DNA from: Forficula auricularia
Taxonomy: Eukaryota; Arthropoda; Insecta; Dermaptera; Forficulidae
DNA: 64,000 bases
Assembly (NCBI GenBank): GCA_024734495.1
Contig: JALMQS010000828.1
Location: 1,537,101 to 1,601,100 of the forward strand
Direction of reading: 5' to 3'
The notes below the pieces were generated by a model that did not search any database, was not told the DNA's origin, and saw nothing but the letters and a program-made list of their open reading frames with translations. Position numbers and translations under genes: made by a program. Positions 1-13,123 of the stretch are shown here, in pieces; the stretch's first letter is position 1; each line of letters starts with the position of its first letter.

Positions 1-1349
1 AAATGAAATTAATCAAAATAAAAATTTCGAATTCATACTTGATTGATACTTTCTAGGAGTTTGGCGATAAAATTTTAAATTTTATTATCAATTAATTTAA
101 TGATTATTATAGAAAACTCTTATATAATAAGTTGAAGACTCATATTCTTTATTAAATACTTTGAATTAGCTTGATTTTCAGTCTGGGGAGAAATATGTAT
201 TCGAATTTCGACTTAATTCTCTATCGAGATGATTTTATTAAAAATTTACACATGTACGTATTTGCAATGACGATATAATATTTTATCAAATAATAAAACT
301 TAAACTTTAAAAATTTTAGAAATTTTAAACCTAATGTCATCGGCAACTTTAACTTATATTGTAAAAGCATGACTTAAAATGATTTTTTTTAGGCTATTCT
401 AAACAATAAAAAAGAATAGAGTGAATTCAATTTACTGCTATCTCTAAGATTTAATTTTGTATTTTATTTGAAGATTTCACGAGAAGAGCTGGTTAAATCA
501 CATATCGTAAATTTTTCAGGAGAGTAAATTCAAGTTACACTATTTAAAAAAAAATATACTTAAAACACCCCATTCGATTGTAAGCAATATAATTATTATG
601 ATACCAATGATATAAAGTAAATACATTTTCAAAAATAATAACTTAAATTATTATGAAAAAAAAAGGCAAGGATTTGAAACGTTTTTTTCCGTTTCTACTA
701 AAAATAAAAACCTCTATATCTCGATAAATTATCGCGTTATTTGAAAGTAATTTCAACTGGCGTGTAGTAACGATGGCTGGGCACCATAAGGTGCCATAAA
801 CTTATTTCTGAAAAAATGGACTTAGCCTGTTCTTTCCGTGGAGTCTTCATTTAATGTTCAATTTTCTGAGTTTTATCCCTTGAATATTTATAGAAACTTA
901 AATGTATTAGGTAAAATTATTTCTGATTAAAAATGAATTAAATAAAGTAACAATAGTAAATCTAATCGAAATTCAAGATGACTTAACAGGATAGCCATAA
1001 AGAGAAAGAGAAAATTGTTCATTATGGATTAGCGACGGATTATTTTTAGGTAGAAGATTTGATATTCATTAAATAAACAAAAATAATAACATATCATCTA
1101 AAGAGAGTTCATTGTTCGTAGAGAAAGTGTTCAGTTAACATCACCGCTGGATTATGAAAATGAATTCAATACACGTTTCGGGAAACAATTTCAAGAGATC
1201 GGAGTAAAATTATTCATAACAAGAAAATCAATTTATTCGTCTCATATGAGGGGTCAAAGAACACATTTTATTTACAGTACTAAATAAAAAGAGGAGTTTT
1301 AGTTTCCAAAATTCTATGAATCTAAAAAGACAGCCATTAGTCAGTCCTT
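1..1349. other. AT-rich intron-like sequence
   Basis: No splice-bounded open frame or clear repeat boundary was seen. Confidence 0.5.
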
Positions 1350-1511
1350 AAATTTTAAGGAGTTAGGTGTTGGTTCTAGGTGAAACATTTTAATATAATA
1401 ATAAAACTTGAGTAAGATACGAGGTAGGTTTCACAAAAAAGAAATAAAACAAAATTGAGTTTTGAATTCGATATATTTCGGCCCATCATCAGGAGTCCAA
1501 GAAAACTGATT
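1350..1511 (+). mobile_element. Foldback family B, monomer
   Basis: One arm only, almost identical to 48731-48900 (GGAGTTAGGTGTTGGTTC, CGAGGTAGGTTTCAC, then the minus-strand CUGAUGA...GAAA region with a shortened stem II). The 91-codon minus ORF over this region is a by-product. Confidence 0.7.
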
Positions 1512-4258
1512 ATATATTGGAAAAATAATTTTAAAAGTAACAATTTAAAATTTTTTTTTTTTTTTTTTTTTTGAAATATATGTGGTGATGGGAAAGTAGG
1601 GGGAAGAGGAAATTGATTTGAAATTTGAAATTTAAGTAAGCTTTTAGACAAAGATAGTATAGTAAGCTTTTCATCAAAATTGGCATACCTCTTGTTTTAT
1701 ATTTATTTTAATTAAAAATGACAGTGAAAGAAAAGCTAAAATTGGCTATTTTTAGGCGATTTTTGTTTGTACCTGTCAGCGTCCAGAAGTGACTTAAAAT
1801 TATGGAAACAAATTTAGAATTAGTTCATTCTCTGCTAATTTGATATCTGAAGTTATTTGGAAGGTACAAAACCCTTGGTCCGACTCACAGTTGACTAGGT
1901 TATATTTTATATGACACTCATTATGATTTTCTAAAATCATGTAATAGGAATCAAAGAATAAATAGATGGGCATTTATGTTTACAATAGTGACGACAAGAA
2001 ATTAATTTTATTAGTGAATAAATTACCTACAAAAGTAAAGAATTATTTATCCAATCCAGTCATGAATGAGCAAAAACTCTTGGGTAGAATATATTATATT
2101 ATTAATACCAGTCAGACAACAACAATTAGAAATACTCCTTTCTCGAATTCTGAACTTTAAACTTAGTGAATCTAGGAAACTGAAGTTAAATATAAAGTAT
2201 CGGTTTATATCTATCTGTAATAATTTTGAAAAAAGTATAATATATGTGTTGAATAGAGGTAAAAAATAATAATTCACCTAAAATAGAAATGTTAATATTT
2301 AAAAATAACATATGTTTTTTATGCATCTTGATAATGATTCCAACGGGAAGGACATCATCATCATCCTCCATTAATGAATACTCAACTCTTCTAAAATATT
2401 AATGGTGTCAGAAGAATTTCAGGAAGAAATTCTTTCTTTTTGAAACTTGTATTTAGGTATAATAGTAATATATTATTCAAAACCTATTTCAAAACTGAAA
2501 ACGTGATAAAAATATTTTATTACTTAATTTATAAATCAGTAAATAATTGAGTGAAATTTCTATTACCTATATATTTATGAGTTTTTACTAGTAGGTACTG
2601 CCAATGTCTTGGACTTCCAATAGCCGTTGTATTGTGTTTCAAATGGAGAATTAGAATCGCTATTTTAATTATTGAGATCCTATTCGAGTGAGATGCTAGA
2701 AAAACATCTGGAATGTTATACTGACGTAAATATAGTATGCTAAAAGCACCCATTCTCTGCAACTAGATCAACCTACCCTAAGAGTTTACCGGGATACATC
2801 CTGTTTAACCATAAAGTTAAATTCGATTCTGGTTCTTATAGCTGATGTCAATATAACTATATTGTTTGTGAAGAGATTAATGTGTGTATACTTTATAAAT
2901 TTAAATGAACATGGGACTCTTTATATCTCAAAAAACACTACTAAATTATTATGTATATTTAATTGATAAATTATCTCTAAGTGAATTCTGTAAGAATTAA
3001 TTGTTTTACGTTTTGGTGTTTAACATTAGCCATGTTTAGAATTAATTAATTGGAACAACGAGATAAAGTTCCCAATTCATGGATTTGTAGTTTTTGAAGA
3101 TCGTGAATAAGTGTATGTATTGTTTAGAAATGTCTGTAACGTGGAGAAAAATAATTTTCAAGTTCCTATCTATGTGTCTAGATTAAGAAGAAAATTGTTC
3201 TATTTCCAATACGAAGAAATTATTAGATTAAAAAAGAAGATGAAATTTGACAGACTATAAGTCCTATAAGTACTATAAGTATTTGTATTAATCGCTCTTT
3301 TATACCAAGTTTCAACTTACTAGTTGAAAACGCTGCTGAACAATTCACCAAAATTTGCAGACAGCAAACCGAATCTTGAAAAAGTTTTCACTTTTTCCTT
3401 CAATTTCATTATTCCTTTTATATTATTTTTTAAGCCATAAGCTCACATATGTTTTTTAATAATCTGTTTACTGAAAGTCGAAAAAGACAATTTCATTTTG
3501 TACTTTATTTTTTATAGAAATCGCTAGAGGCTTTCAGCCGATATAGATTATTTTCAATAATATGTCAGAAGGGTTGTTTTTGCCTCTACGGGAATCCGTC
3601 TGTGACATATGTATCGATCTAAAATTTCCAAAAAATAATCGATTCCATTTCGAATCTAGTTGATGACAATCTCTTGTTATTTAAAATCTACTTCTATCGC
3701 CAATTTGAACTCCTTACATTCTAATACTACAGTCCATTTAGCCAGTAGGGATGTAGAATGATAATTTTATCATTTGTGAGTACCTAGAGTTAATTAAGGG
3801 GTCGGATTTTAGTAGATCAAATTTTTAAGAAAAACAGTTTGAACAGTTTTTAGAAAATGTCAATAAATAAATAAATAAAAACACTCAATTTTCGGATGAA
3901 TCATTTGAATCAAACTCTCTCATGATGATATCTCCAACTCAAATTTTAATTCCCAGAGACAGACCAATGACTAAAAAAGTCTTAATGAACTGTGGAGATC
4001 TCAAATAAAGTACATATTTTCAGGGAATACCCAAATTCAAAATTTTAGAGCGTTTCTAATGCAAAGAAAAAATAACATTCCTGAAGTATCTTCTTAATAT
4101 GGGATGTTTTTAGGAATTTCAATGTTACGCACATCCAAAAACGGATTAAATGATTTAATGCTATTATCCATAAATTCATAAAACTATGTCCATTATACAT
4201 TCAGTAAATTTGTATTTATAGCGACAGAAAGGGAATTGACCAGTCGCAGCTGATTAAA
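1512..4258. other. AT-rich intron-like sequence with repeat pieces
   Basis: A poly-T (1551-1573) follows the family B copy. A diverged member of the AAGTTGCCGA/GTCAGAAGGGTTG family lies at 3540-3710. The ORFs at 1966-2762 show no protein-like composition. Confidence 0.5.
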
Positions 4259-4385
4259 TTAAATTTAGGGAATGCGGTGTTGGTTTATAGTGAAACATTG
4301 TTAAAATTAAATTAAGTTGGAGTTGGTGGTGTTTCACAAGGAGAAAAAAAAATACAAAGATTTTTTTTAGTTTACTCTATATAGT
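4259..4385 (+). mobile_element. Foldback family F, monomer
   Basis: A single unit in one orientation begins AATTTAGGGAATGCGGTGTT, passes GTGAAACATTG and GGTGGTGTTTCACAAGGAG and ends in the TAGTTTACTCTATATA segment also seen in the 54.5 kb dimer. The GTGAAAC/GTTTCAC pair inside the unit can form an internal stem. Confidence 0.65.
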
Positions 4386-4861
4386 ATTAGATAAAAAAAG
4401 TAATTTGACCTTTTAGCGGGACTCACCACAGCTAAAATTGGAAAAAATCACACTAAGTCATTTGTCAATTAGTACGTTTTTTCCTTTTACTTCTAGAGAT
4501 TGAAATTTTTATTAATTTTTATTTTAACTCAAACAGGGAAAAACAACCACTTATCCCACCATCCCTCCTATTTTGGACCCCGTGTCTTTGCATTTAGCCA
4601 TCCTGCTGTGCTAAAATCAAGTGAACAAGGATGGGTTTTAGTGGAATGTCATATCTCCCCAAATATTCCCTTATTTTCAGAAATTCAAAGCAAAGGTCTG
4701 TCATAATACTATTAAAATCTTTTTCATAAATTATGTGATGTGGCCATCTCAATATTAAACCAGACTCCCATGTATATTAAAATAAATAAAAAAAATCACA
4801 TTTATTATTTATCTAGTAATTTCACAGGGTCCTAAAGAGTAAGTGCAAAATGTAGTCCAAA

Positions 4862-5246
4862 TGGGACAAAGGATTCAAATATTTAAAAACCCTCCATTCC
4901 CTTTTTATAGTCAGATTTCAACCAAAATCTAATCAGCTCTTAATCTCAATATAAAATATACTTAAGATTTCGTATTGACACATTCATTGGTTTTTGAGCT
5001 AGAGAGAGGGTACACAAAATGTGCTAACACATCTACTAACAGACATTTTGACAAAATAATTCAAATCTCTTAAAGAACACATTTTTCGATATTCACTATT
5101 CAAGATTTTAAAATAGAGCGAAATGAAGTGAATTTGCTCAATTTTATTTGATGATAGTAGTTTTAGCTGCTTTTGAGATATTTTGAAAATACCAAGTGAA
5201 AAAAAAACACTTTTTTTAATGCACAATACCATAAAATACTTCCCCA
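4862..5246 (+). mobile_element. Dispersed repeat I, copy 2
   Basis: Shares AATCTAATCAGCTCTTAATC, TTTTTGAGCTAGAGAG, CTAACAGACATTTTGACAAA and the TTTTGAGATATTTTGAAAA end with the 46.3 kb copy. Diverged; the small ORFs over it are by-products. Confidence 0.55.
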
Positions 5247-6580
5247 TATGAGGTTTGATAAAGAAAAAAAGAAAAAATACCTTGAAATGAATATTAATAT
5301 AATAGTAATTTTTAAAAGAGATCTTATTTATGATATCGAATTCCTTATTGAATTTCCTTTTGAAATATATATATATAGGTACTATTTATTCACTTCAAAG
5401 ATATTTTCTTTCAAGTTACGTCAATTGTTTGCTTATTAAAATAATGAGTATTCTTAGTTGGTGAGTCGCTTTCCTAACAAACGGAAAGTGGGAAGTAGCG
5501 AGAATGAAAACTTTACTCTGCTAGTGTTGGGTTAAAAAATACATAGTGATGAAAAGAAGGAATCACGGCCCCTGCATTATCCATTCATTAACAAGGGGAT
5601 ATGGCTTTGAAAGAGATGAATGACAAACAATTAGAGTAATTTAGAAATTAGGAGATTAAGAAATCAACTAACCAAAAAAATAAATTTCAATTTAGCTTGA
5701 AAATGGACATTTTAATTTGGATTAAAGTTTAAGGCCAGCTTGTCTATTTCAGCTAAAGGCTAAGCCTTAGATTTAGCTGTCAGATTCCGGCGATTTTTCG
5801 CTGTAACCTTAGCACATTATACGAAGGTTAGCTGATGGAGCTGATAGATAATAAAAATATCCGACAGTTTGAACGGAGTAGAACAATCCAGCACTAAATA
5901 AATTTAACTCTCTTAATAGTTCTTTGAGAGAATTTCTAAAACTAAATGACCCAATATAAGAAAAAAAATATCAATAAATCGAGTGAGTCCCCTAATATAA
6001 ATGCTAGATGTGAAGGCGATTCATAATCAGGACTGTAATTACACTTAAATTAAGTATGTTCCTTCAGGTTGATGTTGAACAACGGAGATATAAAAACTAG
6101 CTCTCCCGAAATTTCTTTCTTTCCCATAAAGAACCTTGACTTTTCAGCAATTGAAACAAAACGACTGAGAAAAAAGATAAAAATAATCTATATAAAAGTA
6201 GATTATATAGGGTCTATAAAGCCCCTCATATTACCTATATATTGGTAGTGACAATGTCCTATACCCTCGAGGGGATGTTACATTACAAATAAATAAATAG
6301 GATTGCAATTCTCATTATCAATTCATATAAGAAGTTATCACCATGAGTGAGGTTAGAAATACCATATATATTTATATGCTCACAGCATATCATGTCAGAG
6401 AGGGGTGATGAATTTATGAACCAACCGAGGTGCATGGTGTGTAACATTAAAATTAATTTGGATTGTTCAAAGCTTTTGGTTTATTATCAAAACGAAACGA
6501 TTTAAAGTTTTGATCATATTTTTCATTTTCAAAAAAATTTATGAACAATATTGTTTGAATTTGTCGATAAACCATAATAG
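5247..6580. other. AT-rich sequence, no feature recognised
   Basis: A slightly GC-richer stretch at 5700-5850 (CAGATTCCGGCGATTTTTCG) has no splice signals. Confidence 0.45.
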
Positions 6581-6991
6581 TTATGAAGATGTTGAGGAAG
6601 TTCAAGTTTTCGGTGAAAAATAATACCTAAATGGTTTATTTCTATTCTTTTTTGATCATCTTCAAGACTCTATTCTATAATATTCATAAATCATACCATC
6701 TCCTGAGCCTGTTAGAGAAATAAAAAATGTATTCAAAATATTGAAAAAGTAGCTAATTAATTAACTCAATTGTTCCCACTATTCACACAATAACGATTCA
6801 TCGGAAATTTGTATACTTATATGAAAAATTGTAGCTCACACTGCCCTTATAGTTTATAAGGGTTATTGTTGAATAATGATATGATGCTAATCGTAACTAT
6901 AGATCCCTGAAGATGGTCAAATAAAAGAACGAAAGCTCGGAAATAAACAATTAGGTGGCCAAAACTGAGACTTTCTCAACATCTTTATGAA
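6581..6991. mobile_element. Foldback retroelement D
   Basis: Left arm 6581-6690 and right arm 6890-6991 are diverged inverted copies (TTATGAAGATGTTGAGGAAG at one end, its near complement at the other) around an AT-rich loop. The right arm carries the family D motif. I did not identify a target duplication. Confidence 0.6.
6900..6945 (+). ncRNA. Hammerhead-like motif, family D
   Basis: CUGAAGA (6907-6913), U, GGUC-loop-GAAC (three of four pair), GAAA, GCUC. The AGCU formed after GAAA is again self-complementary. Outer stem pairing is short (UCC with GGA), so this copy is probably decayed; the mirror arm at 6628-6670 has lost the boxes. Confidence 0.3.
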
Positions 6992-8016
6992 TAATGTAAA
7001 AATCAAAAAGTAAATAAAATATTTAATTTAAATAATATGAAAGGGTTATAATATAATCTAACTTTCGGGAAGAACTTCATGGACACATCTGAAAACTTAA
7101 GAACATATAAAAAACGTCTGAAGAAAATGGTATCATTGCGGAGTTAAGGAAGAATCTTGGTCCAAAATTCCATTGAGGAGGTTTTGCGTGATCCTAAGGA
7201 TCCATACGCAACTAATAATAATAAACTAACTTTTTGCTGAATATATGCTAAAACTACAGTATTTGAATCAATTATAATATTTTTTATATACTTGAAAATA
7301 ATTATTTATTAAAAAGCTTAAGGGTTCTTGACCGTAAATATTTCTTCGTCTCTCATCAGTTATTAGTAAATATTAAATAATTTAGAAGTGTTTATGTACA
7401 ATTAAAGCAACGTTATCCGTTAACAGTTTAAATGTAATTAACTTAGGAATTTGCCTTGTAATCCATTAAAATTCGATAGGAAAATTTGGCTAGGAACGTG
7501 GGAGCTGAACTTGTTATAACAATTTAATGATCAATGTATGAATTGTGATCTTTGATTAGGAGGATCGGAAATAGAATAAAAAAATTACATGAGAATCGCG
7601 AGACATTAATTATTTCATTAAATTAATGTTTCAAGTGATCAAGTTAGCCGAGAGTGTAGCTTCGACAATTTTCACGGCGGAGACTAGAGCATAGTGGATA
7701 TAAAAATTTAGGCAGCTATAATATTTTTTCTGGCCTTATTTACACACATACATATTATATTACTATTTACCTATTATTATAGAAGTAATTATTATTTTAT
7801 GTAATTTTAGATGTCAAACTAGATTTGTACAGAATAAAATGGACAAAAATGGAAGGGCCGAAAAAATAACTTGAAATGGAAATTAAACTAAGAAGTAAGG
7901 CCATATAGGCATAAAAAGTTTTTAGAGTGAGGGGTGGTTTATTCAAAGGAACGTTATAAATAAATAATATCTTAAAATCGATTTTGTTTTATAATTCAAA
8001 TATTCTACATTATTTT

Positions 8017-8588
8017 TTTGCAACGAAATTTTCTCTGGAGAGAGACGGACTGGTAGAAATTTTAATTGAATGTAATGGAAGGCAGCCCAGAGGCAGTGAG
8101 GAAAGAAAAAATTAACACATAAAATAAGGTGTAATTTACTGGAATCCTTCCTCCTTTCCTTTCAAACCGACGTTTCGGAGGATTTTTCCTCTTCTTCAGG
8201 GTTTCAAAGGGTCAATGAATGAAACAAATAAAATGTTTCCTTCTTCTCCACAGTAGTGTTCAAAAACTTTCTTCATTTTTAACAAAGGCATAGAAAAACA
8301 AATTTTTTTCCTTCTTCTAATTAAGAAAAGAAGGAAAAAAAATTGTTTTTCTATGCCTTTGTTAAAAATGAAGAAAGTTTTTTGAACACTACTGTGGAGA
8401 GAAGAAGGAAACATTTTATTTGTTTCATTCATTGACCCTTTGAAACCCTGAAGAAGGAGGGAAAAATCCTCCGAAACGTCGGTTTGAAAGGAAAGGAGGA
8501 AGGATTCCAATAAATTACACCATATTTTATATGTGTTAATTTTTTCTTTCCTCCCCACCTCTGGGCCGCCCTCCATTACATTCAATTA
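8017..8588. mobile_element. Foldback retroelement A (head-to-head dimer), 15 bp duplication
   Basis: Two roughly 270 bp arms are inverted copies of each other around 8305. The whole is flanked by the 15 bp direct repeat ATTCTACATTATTTT (8002-8016 and 8589-8603). Each arm carries a hammerhead-like motif (minus 8158-8210, plus 8437-8491). No protein is encoded; the open frame of 129 codons on the minus strand is a by-product of the palindrome. Related monomers lie at 45.3, 45.8 and 62.8-63.0 kb and share a GACGGACTGGTA-type end. Confidence 0.85.
8437..8491 (+). ncRNA. Hammerhead-ribozyme-like motif, family A
   Basis: In order: stem I strand CCUUUGAAACC, box CUGAAGA, one extra A, stem II GGAGG-loop-CCUCC, box GAAA, CGUC, then stem I partner GGUUUGAAAGG. 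The two stem I strands pair over 10 of 11 positions. The ACGU formed by the last A of GAAA and CGU is self-complementary, which would allow stem III only between two molecules. A mirror copy is on the minus strand at 8158-8210. The extra A before stem II departs from the textbook core, so activity is not implied. Confidence 0.55.
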
Positions 8589-8688
8589 ATTCTACATTAT
8601 TTTCGTTAAAAATTGATAATTTGACTTGTGAATGCACAACATAACATTACCTAGTGGTAAAAATCAGCAACAGCTAGAGGCTTTCTTT

Positions 8689-9346
8689 TTAACCGACTTC
8701 AAAAAAGGAGGAGGTTCTCTATTCGACTGAATTTTTTTTTGTGCCTATGTTACCTCATATCTCCGCCAATTGTGAACAGATTTTGAAATTTTTTTTTGCA
8801 TTGGGTTCAGTCTACCTTCCGATTAGTCCTATTTTAAGGTATTAGACCTTTTTTGTTAGGTTTGCTCATGCCTAACTTCTTTGTTTATGAACCGATTTCG
8901 ATGATTCTTTTTTTATTCGAAAGGAAGTATCTTAGGGATGGTGTCATATTATTTTGGTCAAGTTCTGATGATATGATCACTATTAATAACATCACTAAAA
9001 AGAGAAAAATAAAAATAATTTTTAAGAAAAAAATAAAACGGACTTCAAAAAAATTAAATGCAACAAATAAAATACACTAAAAGGTATGAAATAATTATTA
9101 ACTTATTTAGTTACAACCAAACTACGAAATATTAACATGAAATTACTTTTTTTAGTCGGGGCCAAACATATACCTTTTATGAATCGCATTGGCACCGAGT
9201 ACTAAAAAGTAATTTCATGTTAATATTTCGTAGTTTAGTTGTAACTAAATAAGTTAATAATTATTTTATACCTTTTAGTGTATTTTATTTGTTGCATTTA
9301 ATCTTTTTGAAATCGGTTTTATTTTTTTCTTAAAAATTATTTTTAT
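8689..9346 (+). mobile_element. ACCGACTTC element with terminal foldback
   Basis: The element starts TTAACCGACTTCAAAAAAGG, runs about 330 bp through a linear segment (ATGAACCGATTTCGATGATT) and ends in a long inverted repeat (arms about 9011-9180 and 9195-9346, beginning near AATAAAACGGACTTC). Copies of the ACCGACTTC sequence are, from memory, very common in insect genomes; the class is not settled. The 75-codon ORF here is a by-product. Confidence 0.7.
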
Positions 9347-12300
9347 ACGAGTTTCGACAACATTATTCCCCATAAGAATATGTTTGTTTATTTTTCTAAT
9401 CCTCGTTAACAAGAGCCGCAAGCGTTGACAATAGATATTATGGAGTAAATTTATAATGAATTATTAATTCTATATATTTTGGATGAACGTCACCTCTTCG
9501 CGATTTTCGCCAATATACGCTTATATGTCTTGGCATGCCTGAATGACGATATTTTTTCCTCCCATAGTCAATAAATACTTCCTATATACAAATATAGATA
9601 TCTATAAGTATAAGTAAATAAGTGAAAGTAAAATTGTTAGCTATGTAAGTACTATTTATATTATAATAATTTTGAAAAATACATTCCCACTTTAAGAAGT
9701 ATTTTAATAAAATTGATTCCGATTTCCTTGTATTTTTATCAAAACATTTTCTTTAACCCCCTGATAAGTAGAGTGAAAATCTCTTCGCGGCAGGAGTTAA
9801 ATAGAATTGCTCAACGCACTGGATAGATATTGAATTATTAATCGAGATATTAGATTCACGATTTTTTCTCTCTTATGATCCTAAAAAGTAGCTTTTGAAA
9901 AATGTCTGTGAATGAATGAAGATCTAGCTAGACAGTTTTAGCAATATTTATGAAATCTTGAATATAGAGGGGTTGATTAATATTGAAGTCATCAGAGTTT
10001 GAAATTTTTAATAATTGTAATTTGTTTTTTTTGTTTTTCCTTTTTTTTGTAACTCCTAAAAAAGGGCTGGAAAATTAAAAATTTACTTGAACTATGCCTA
10101 CAAAAAGTGTTTAGTAAAGATTTTAAAAAGAGGTAGATTATTTTTAGAAAAATTTCAAAAGTAAAAGTCAAGTAAGTTTTGATTTCAAACAAAATCTACT
10201 CTCAATTTAAAACAACTATATGTAAAATTTAAATAAAAATTCTTATAGAATTTTGAGATAGAGTGCTCACAAAATTTGTCCACATACCATACACACACAA
10301 ACACATGAACTAAGAACAGCTTTCTAGTCTGAAGCGTAAAGGTCTTATGTATTTTGCCCCTAAATTCCTTGTCTCTACGGCCATAACAAGAAGTGAGAAA
10401 TATTTTTAATAGAACATGAAAAATGAAAAGTTCTAAATTAAAATTAAAATAAAATTGAGATTTAAAATCAATTAATAATAAAATAGTTTGAGGTATTTAA
10501 TTATTTTTTTGACTTTCTCTTCCTTAAAAACTTAATTTATTAAAATCAATATGGAAATTTTATACTAAACGCGCTAGTAACGACATCCGCATTAGAATCG
10601 ATTTGTAAATATGAACTCAAGGGAATGCACGAAGGGGGGTCAAAAGGGGATTCCCCCAAGTGATAAAGGATAATGCGTATTAGAAATACAAGACACCCAA
10701 GAACAATTTAATCAGCCCGCATGTGATTGGCATCAATCGAGAGTTCCAAACAAGTGGAGCGAAGATATCGAGAGATACGGCGCTAATTAATACAATCGAT
10801 TAATCTCCTCTTGGCAAATTAGAATGTTACTATCACATGAGAGTTCAAAATGATTTAATTGATTTTTTATTATTATTATATTTTAGAAACTTCCTTTACC
10901 TTTTCAACTTCAAATTGGGTATGGTCATTTTCAGATGGGGAATTTTATCAAACACAAATATTGTTATGAGTTCTTAGTTATTTTAAAACAAATGGGAGAA
11001 TTAGGGTCCAAAAATTTTTCATCATCATTAATTTTTTTTATTCCCCTCCCCCTTTATTTTTAAGACCCCGTGGAATATTCCCTTTCTTTGAATCCCGGGT
11101 AGATTTCATCTTTCTTGTTTTTTTTTTTTTTTTTTTTAGAATTGGGGATTTAATATTTTTGGTACCCCCTCACATTTTTTAAAAGAATAACTATCAGTCT
11201 ACTTTTTATAAGAATTCGCATTTTTAAGATGAAAAAGTATAAATTTTCTGCTGGGGGAGATTATGTAGAAAACCCCTCTTAAAGGTTATCATCTTCACGC
11301 TGTCATTTAAATAAAAAAAGCTTTTATAAAAAAATTTTCTTCATAGATTTTCTGGTAGTTGGGCTTTTTCAAAATCTCTATTGGGAATGATCTTCAAGTA
11401 TTATGCCACACTTTTGTATTAAAAACAAAATCATTGAAAAATTTCAGCTTTTAATCTCGGTGCGCCCGGAAGGCAGGCAAAAAGGCTTGCAGGGCGACCT
11501 TAGAAATTAAATTCACCACTCGAAAATCTTGATTTTTTTATATTTTATAAAATCGATTAAATAGGAAGCCAATATATCTAAATGTTTTTTTTGTCAAGAG
11601 TTTTTTTCTGATATGAAATTTAATGACCCAATATTTATTTTACTCTATTTGTTAAGTCCCTGTTGATGATGGGATTAAATCATTGCAACTGTTGACAAAT
11701 AAAGACAAATAAATACATAATCTGATTATTTAATTGTTTTATGACAGAAATGACAAAATACATTTCTAATTCACCAAAATCGATATCAAACGTAAAAAAG
11801 AAAATGATTTCTAAATGTAATCCTATTTAATTATCTAAAGCAAAAATCGATTAACGAGAGTACATTTTCTTTGACCTAGAAGAGATAAATGGAATACATG
11901 TATTCAAGAAGAAGAATGAATAGCATGAGAAGATCTGATACTGTATCCGGCAGGTAGACTGAGAAAAGTAAAAAAAATCTTATTTCTCTTTTTATATATA
12001 AAAAATTAAATATTATATGTTATGATAGGTATCCATATTTTTAAAATTATATAGTTTGTGAATTCGCAGGTATTTTTGAGTTCAAGTTAGTCAAAACAAA
12101 ATTAATTTAATCGTAACGTTTTGTTTCCTTTATTTTAGACTCTCACGTTTGTTGGATTATTATAAATTATTTGATGAAAAATAAACAAAAAAAAAATAAT
12201 TTGTAGTTAATGAAAGGCGTTAAAAATGCAAATATGCCACAGAACTTATTCATTGTTTTATATCAATTTTTGAACCAGTAATCATCATTTTTTTATCAAA

Positions 12301-13000
12301 AAATATATTTTTAATAAAAGAACGTAGGTATTTAAAAAAGGCAAAAGGTCTTAATTAATTAATTAAATGTATTAATTAAATTAATGGCTATACTGCTATG
12401 AAAAATAATAAATAAATAAAATTTATTTTGATGAACCTAACATTCAAAATAACTGCGAATCAATGACGCAGGAATGGGGTTGGGGGTTCAGAGGGCTTGA
12501 GACCCACAATGATGAAATATTTTTTTCTAATTTGAATTAAAATGTATGTTAATCATTTTTCTGATATAGGTATATATTTTTATAAGAAAATAATATTTTA
12601 AGGTGACTTTTTTCTTAAATATTTGCAAATCTCTTTGAAATGATTTCTAGCCAGCCCACCACTGCTGCGAATTCAAATTTTTGATGTGTATTTTTATTGA
12701 AAATTGAGAGTAATTTGGATTTCAAAACTATGTGATAATCATGGGCATCTGTAAAATATTGCCCGGGGAGAGGCATAACTTTGAGACATATAACTACAAC
12801 AATAAATTTTTAATTGATTTTTAAAATTAATTCAGACTTTATTCATTAGCTCACTAGACACAGAGGGAAAACGAATTAATAGCTTTTACAGTAATAAAGA
12901 TTTTTCACTCGATCCCAGGGGTGTTAAATGACCTATTGCCCTCTTGTGCAGATACCCTTGCTTATAGTAATATAGTTTTATAATAAAAAAGCGAGTGTGA
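9347..13000. other. AT-rich intron-like sequence
   Basis: Apart from the enhancer-like block at 10570-10860, it has T-runs near 11120 and a short GC-rich stem (GGTGCGCCCGGAAGGCAGGC) at 11459. No exon found. Confidence 0.45.
10570..10860. promoter_or_regulatory. Candidate conserved non-coding (enhancer-like) block
   Basis: A roughly 280 bp non-repetitive block, richer in G+C than its surroundings and lacking a good open frame. It holds a cluster of homeodomain-type sites (GCGCTAATTAATACAATCGA and TTAATC, TGATTGGCATCAATCG) plus GAAGATATCGAGAGATACGG. It lies in what appears to be an intron. The call is based on composition and motif clustering only. Confidence 0.3.
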
Positions 13001-13123
13001 TTGTTCAGGAGTATGTTAATAGAATTTTGCCCAAAGGTAAGAATAGTAAATGAAGGGATCGATACGAGGTCTGCTGGTGGTAGAATTGAAGAGGATCAAT
13101 GCCATAAGAAAGGGTAGAAGTAC

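Noticed and set aside
8196..8585. 129-codon minus-strand ORF
   Set aside because: It lies across the arms of foldback element A and is palindrome-derived; composition is not protein-like and there is no coding context.
13008..13037. Tiny plus-strand exon between TTGTTCAG and GTAAGAAT
   Set aside because: Good-looking splice strings but only 30 bp with no partner exon; more likely chance beside the minus-strand GC-rich block.
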